Below, piece after piece: positions 63,164-64,000 of a stretch of DNA of 64,000 nucleotides. Numbering within the stretch: position 1 is the stretch's first letter; each line of letters begins with the position of its first letter. The notes under the pieces are model-generated. The model had not been told where the DNA came from. It ran no database searches and saw only the letters and a list, made by a program, of their open reading frames with translations. This stretch comes from Paenibacillus sp. GM2. Lineage in GTDB: Bacteria; Bacillota; Bacilli; Paenibacillales; Paenibacillaceae. The stretch is from positions 526,235-590,234 of the forward strand of contig NZ_LN831278.1 in NCBI RefSeq assembly GCF_900069005.2, in the 5' to 3' direction. The position numbers were made by a program, and so were the translations under genes.

Positions 63164-63952
63164 ATGAAGAAAAGTGTAGCGAGCATTAGAGATGAAAATA
63201 TAGAATTTCAGTGGACGGCTGCAGGCTTTCGAATGACATTTCTATTCCAAGAGCCCGAACCGCACCACTGGGTCGTCCAGCTGCCTCGGGAGCCGATTGA
63301 AGAGGCCAGCGGCCGGCTGATTGAGCATTTGAAGCGGGATTCCCTTCAGCTTGCTGCTCTTGGCGAGCATGGGGGCGAGGCCATCTCCGATCTGCTGCGT
63401 ATGCCTTATGCGGAGGAGAGGGAACCTCAACGTCCACTGAGCGCAATGGTGAGCCAGTCTGATTGCCCTTGCGGGCAAATCGGCTGCAATCATATTCAAG
63501 AGGCCTTGAAGACTGCAGAAGGCTCCTGGAGGGCTGCCTCGGCGATAGATAGGTTAGCTTGGCTCGGCTGGACGGCAGAGTCCTTATTGGATGCTGTACT
63601 GGACTGCTGGTCGAGCAGTTTGGGCGGAAAGGATGCGGAGGCCGAGCTGAAGCGCTTTGCTGCCCGTCTGGATACACCTGCGTATCGAAGCAAGGAAGGC
63701 GAAGCGAATCTTGCAGAATGGCTGGCAGAGATGGCTCATAACGGCCATCTGCATCAGCCCGGACCTGAGCTTCATGATGTAGAGGTCAGCTTGACCCCGC
63801 TGCGGTTGGCCTCGCAGGCTACCGTGGTACAGCCCTGGATAAAGCTTCTTCCCGGCGTTCCAGGTGTCGCGGAGGGCTTATCGCTTGTGATAGAGCAAGC
63901 GAGCAGGAATGCGGAGCGGCTTGCCAAGCCTCTCCGGGCCAGCAAGTCTTAA
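63164..63952 (+). CDS. SWIM-type zinc finger protein, SNF2 partner
   Basis: 262 residues from ATG 63164 (GGGGGA 7 bases upstream); ATG 63149, overlapping the SNF2 stop, is an alternative. DCPCGQIGCNHI near residues 102-113 matches the CxC...CxH pattern of SWIM zinc fingers, with a shortened spacer. The rest is helical with no other motif. SWIM proteins often accompany bacterial SNF2 helicases and are thought to bind DNA or protein for them. It is complete; only 48 bases of the window follow. Confidence 0.65.
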   Translation: MKKSVASIRDENIEFQWTAAGFRMTFLFQEPEPHHWVVQLPREPIEEASGRLIEHLKRDSLQLAALGEHGGEAISDLLRMPYAEEREPQRPLSAMVSQSDCPCGQIGCNHIQEALKTAEGSWRAASAIDRLAWLGWTAESLLDAVLDCWSSSLGGKDAEAELKRFAARLDTPAYRSKEGEANLAEWLAEMAHNGHLHQPGPELHDVEVSLTPLRLASQATVVQPWIKLLPGVPGVAEGLSLVIEQASRNAERLAKPLRASKS

Positions 63953-64000
63953 AGATTGGCCTAGTCACAGGAATCTCGGAACGCCAAACAGCTGCAGGGA

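Overview
The window looks like chromosome of a spore-forming Paenibacillus-type Firmicute. GC content is moderate, ribosome binding sites are strong GGAGG-like, starts include ATG, GTG and TTG, and the gene families match that group (EcfAAT, YqgV, YfiB/YfiC-like ABC pair, NrdDG with NrdAB, HD-GYP, SNF2 plus SWIM proteins). Taxonomy is inferred from gene content only.

Region 1 (0.5-19 kb). After an FMN reductase there is a large envelope-spanning gene set. Three overlapping minus-strand genes (a 49-residue membrane peptide, a zinc-ribbon membrane protein and a long extracytoplasmic protein) lie divergent to seven plus-strand genes: secreted-anchored VWA protein, giant tubulin/FtsZ-like GTPase, 790-residue partner, multi-TM VWA protein, beta-rich protein, zinc-ribbon TRAFAC-type GTPase, and a GAP1-like membrane protein with a Gly/Thr/Asn-rich extracytoplasmic tail. 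It resembles the poorly characterised GTPase/GAP1 systems predicted by comparative genomics and is the best candidate for an undescribed system.

Region 2 (19-31 kb). P-loop kinase, a heterodimeric ABC exporter behind a structured leader with a short peptide ORF, an AAA ATPase, LysR/YeiH, a Dph6-like ligase, tRNA-Arg and a QorB-like reductase. It also holds a strange non-coding tract: about 700 bp of a roughly 10-bp phased repeat, then four tandem copies of a 187-bp dyad-symmetric element.

Region 3 (31-38 kb). Minus-strand nrdD-nrdG-nrdA-nrdB, encoding B12-independent class III and class I ribonucleotide reductases. It sits behind a cobalamin riboswitch with its own terminator. A dispersed repeat has inserted inside the riboswitch, between intact core blocks.

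Region 4 (38-55 kb). YqgV, tRNA-Thr, small membrane and His-rich proteins, then a full flavin-based extracellular electron transfer (EET) locus: fmnB, eetA, eetB, ecfA1-ecfA2-ecfT, a U32 protein, a class III aminotransferase, dmkA, dmkB plus a HepS-like subunit, ndh2 and pplA. FNR/CRP-type boxes occur at pplA and before nrdA, so the EET and nucleotide-reduction genes may share oxygen control.

Region 5 (55-64 kb). Cation/proton antiporter, HD-GYP phosphodiesterase, PAP2 phosphatase, RidA, SNF2 helicase and a SWIM-type zinc-finger protein.

Two dispersed repeat families punctuate the window: a GTTCAAAAAG-ended MITE-like family (eight full or partial copies) and the 187-bp TAACGAAAC family (seven copies, all exactly 187 bp).
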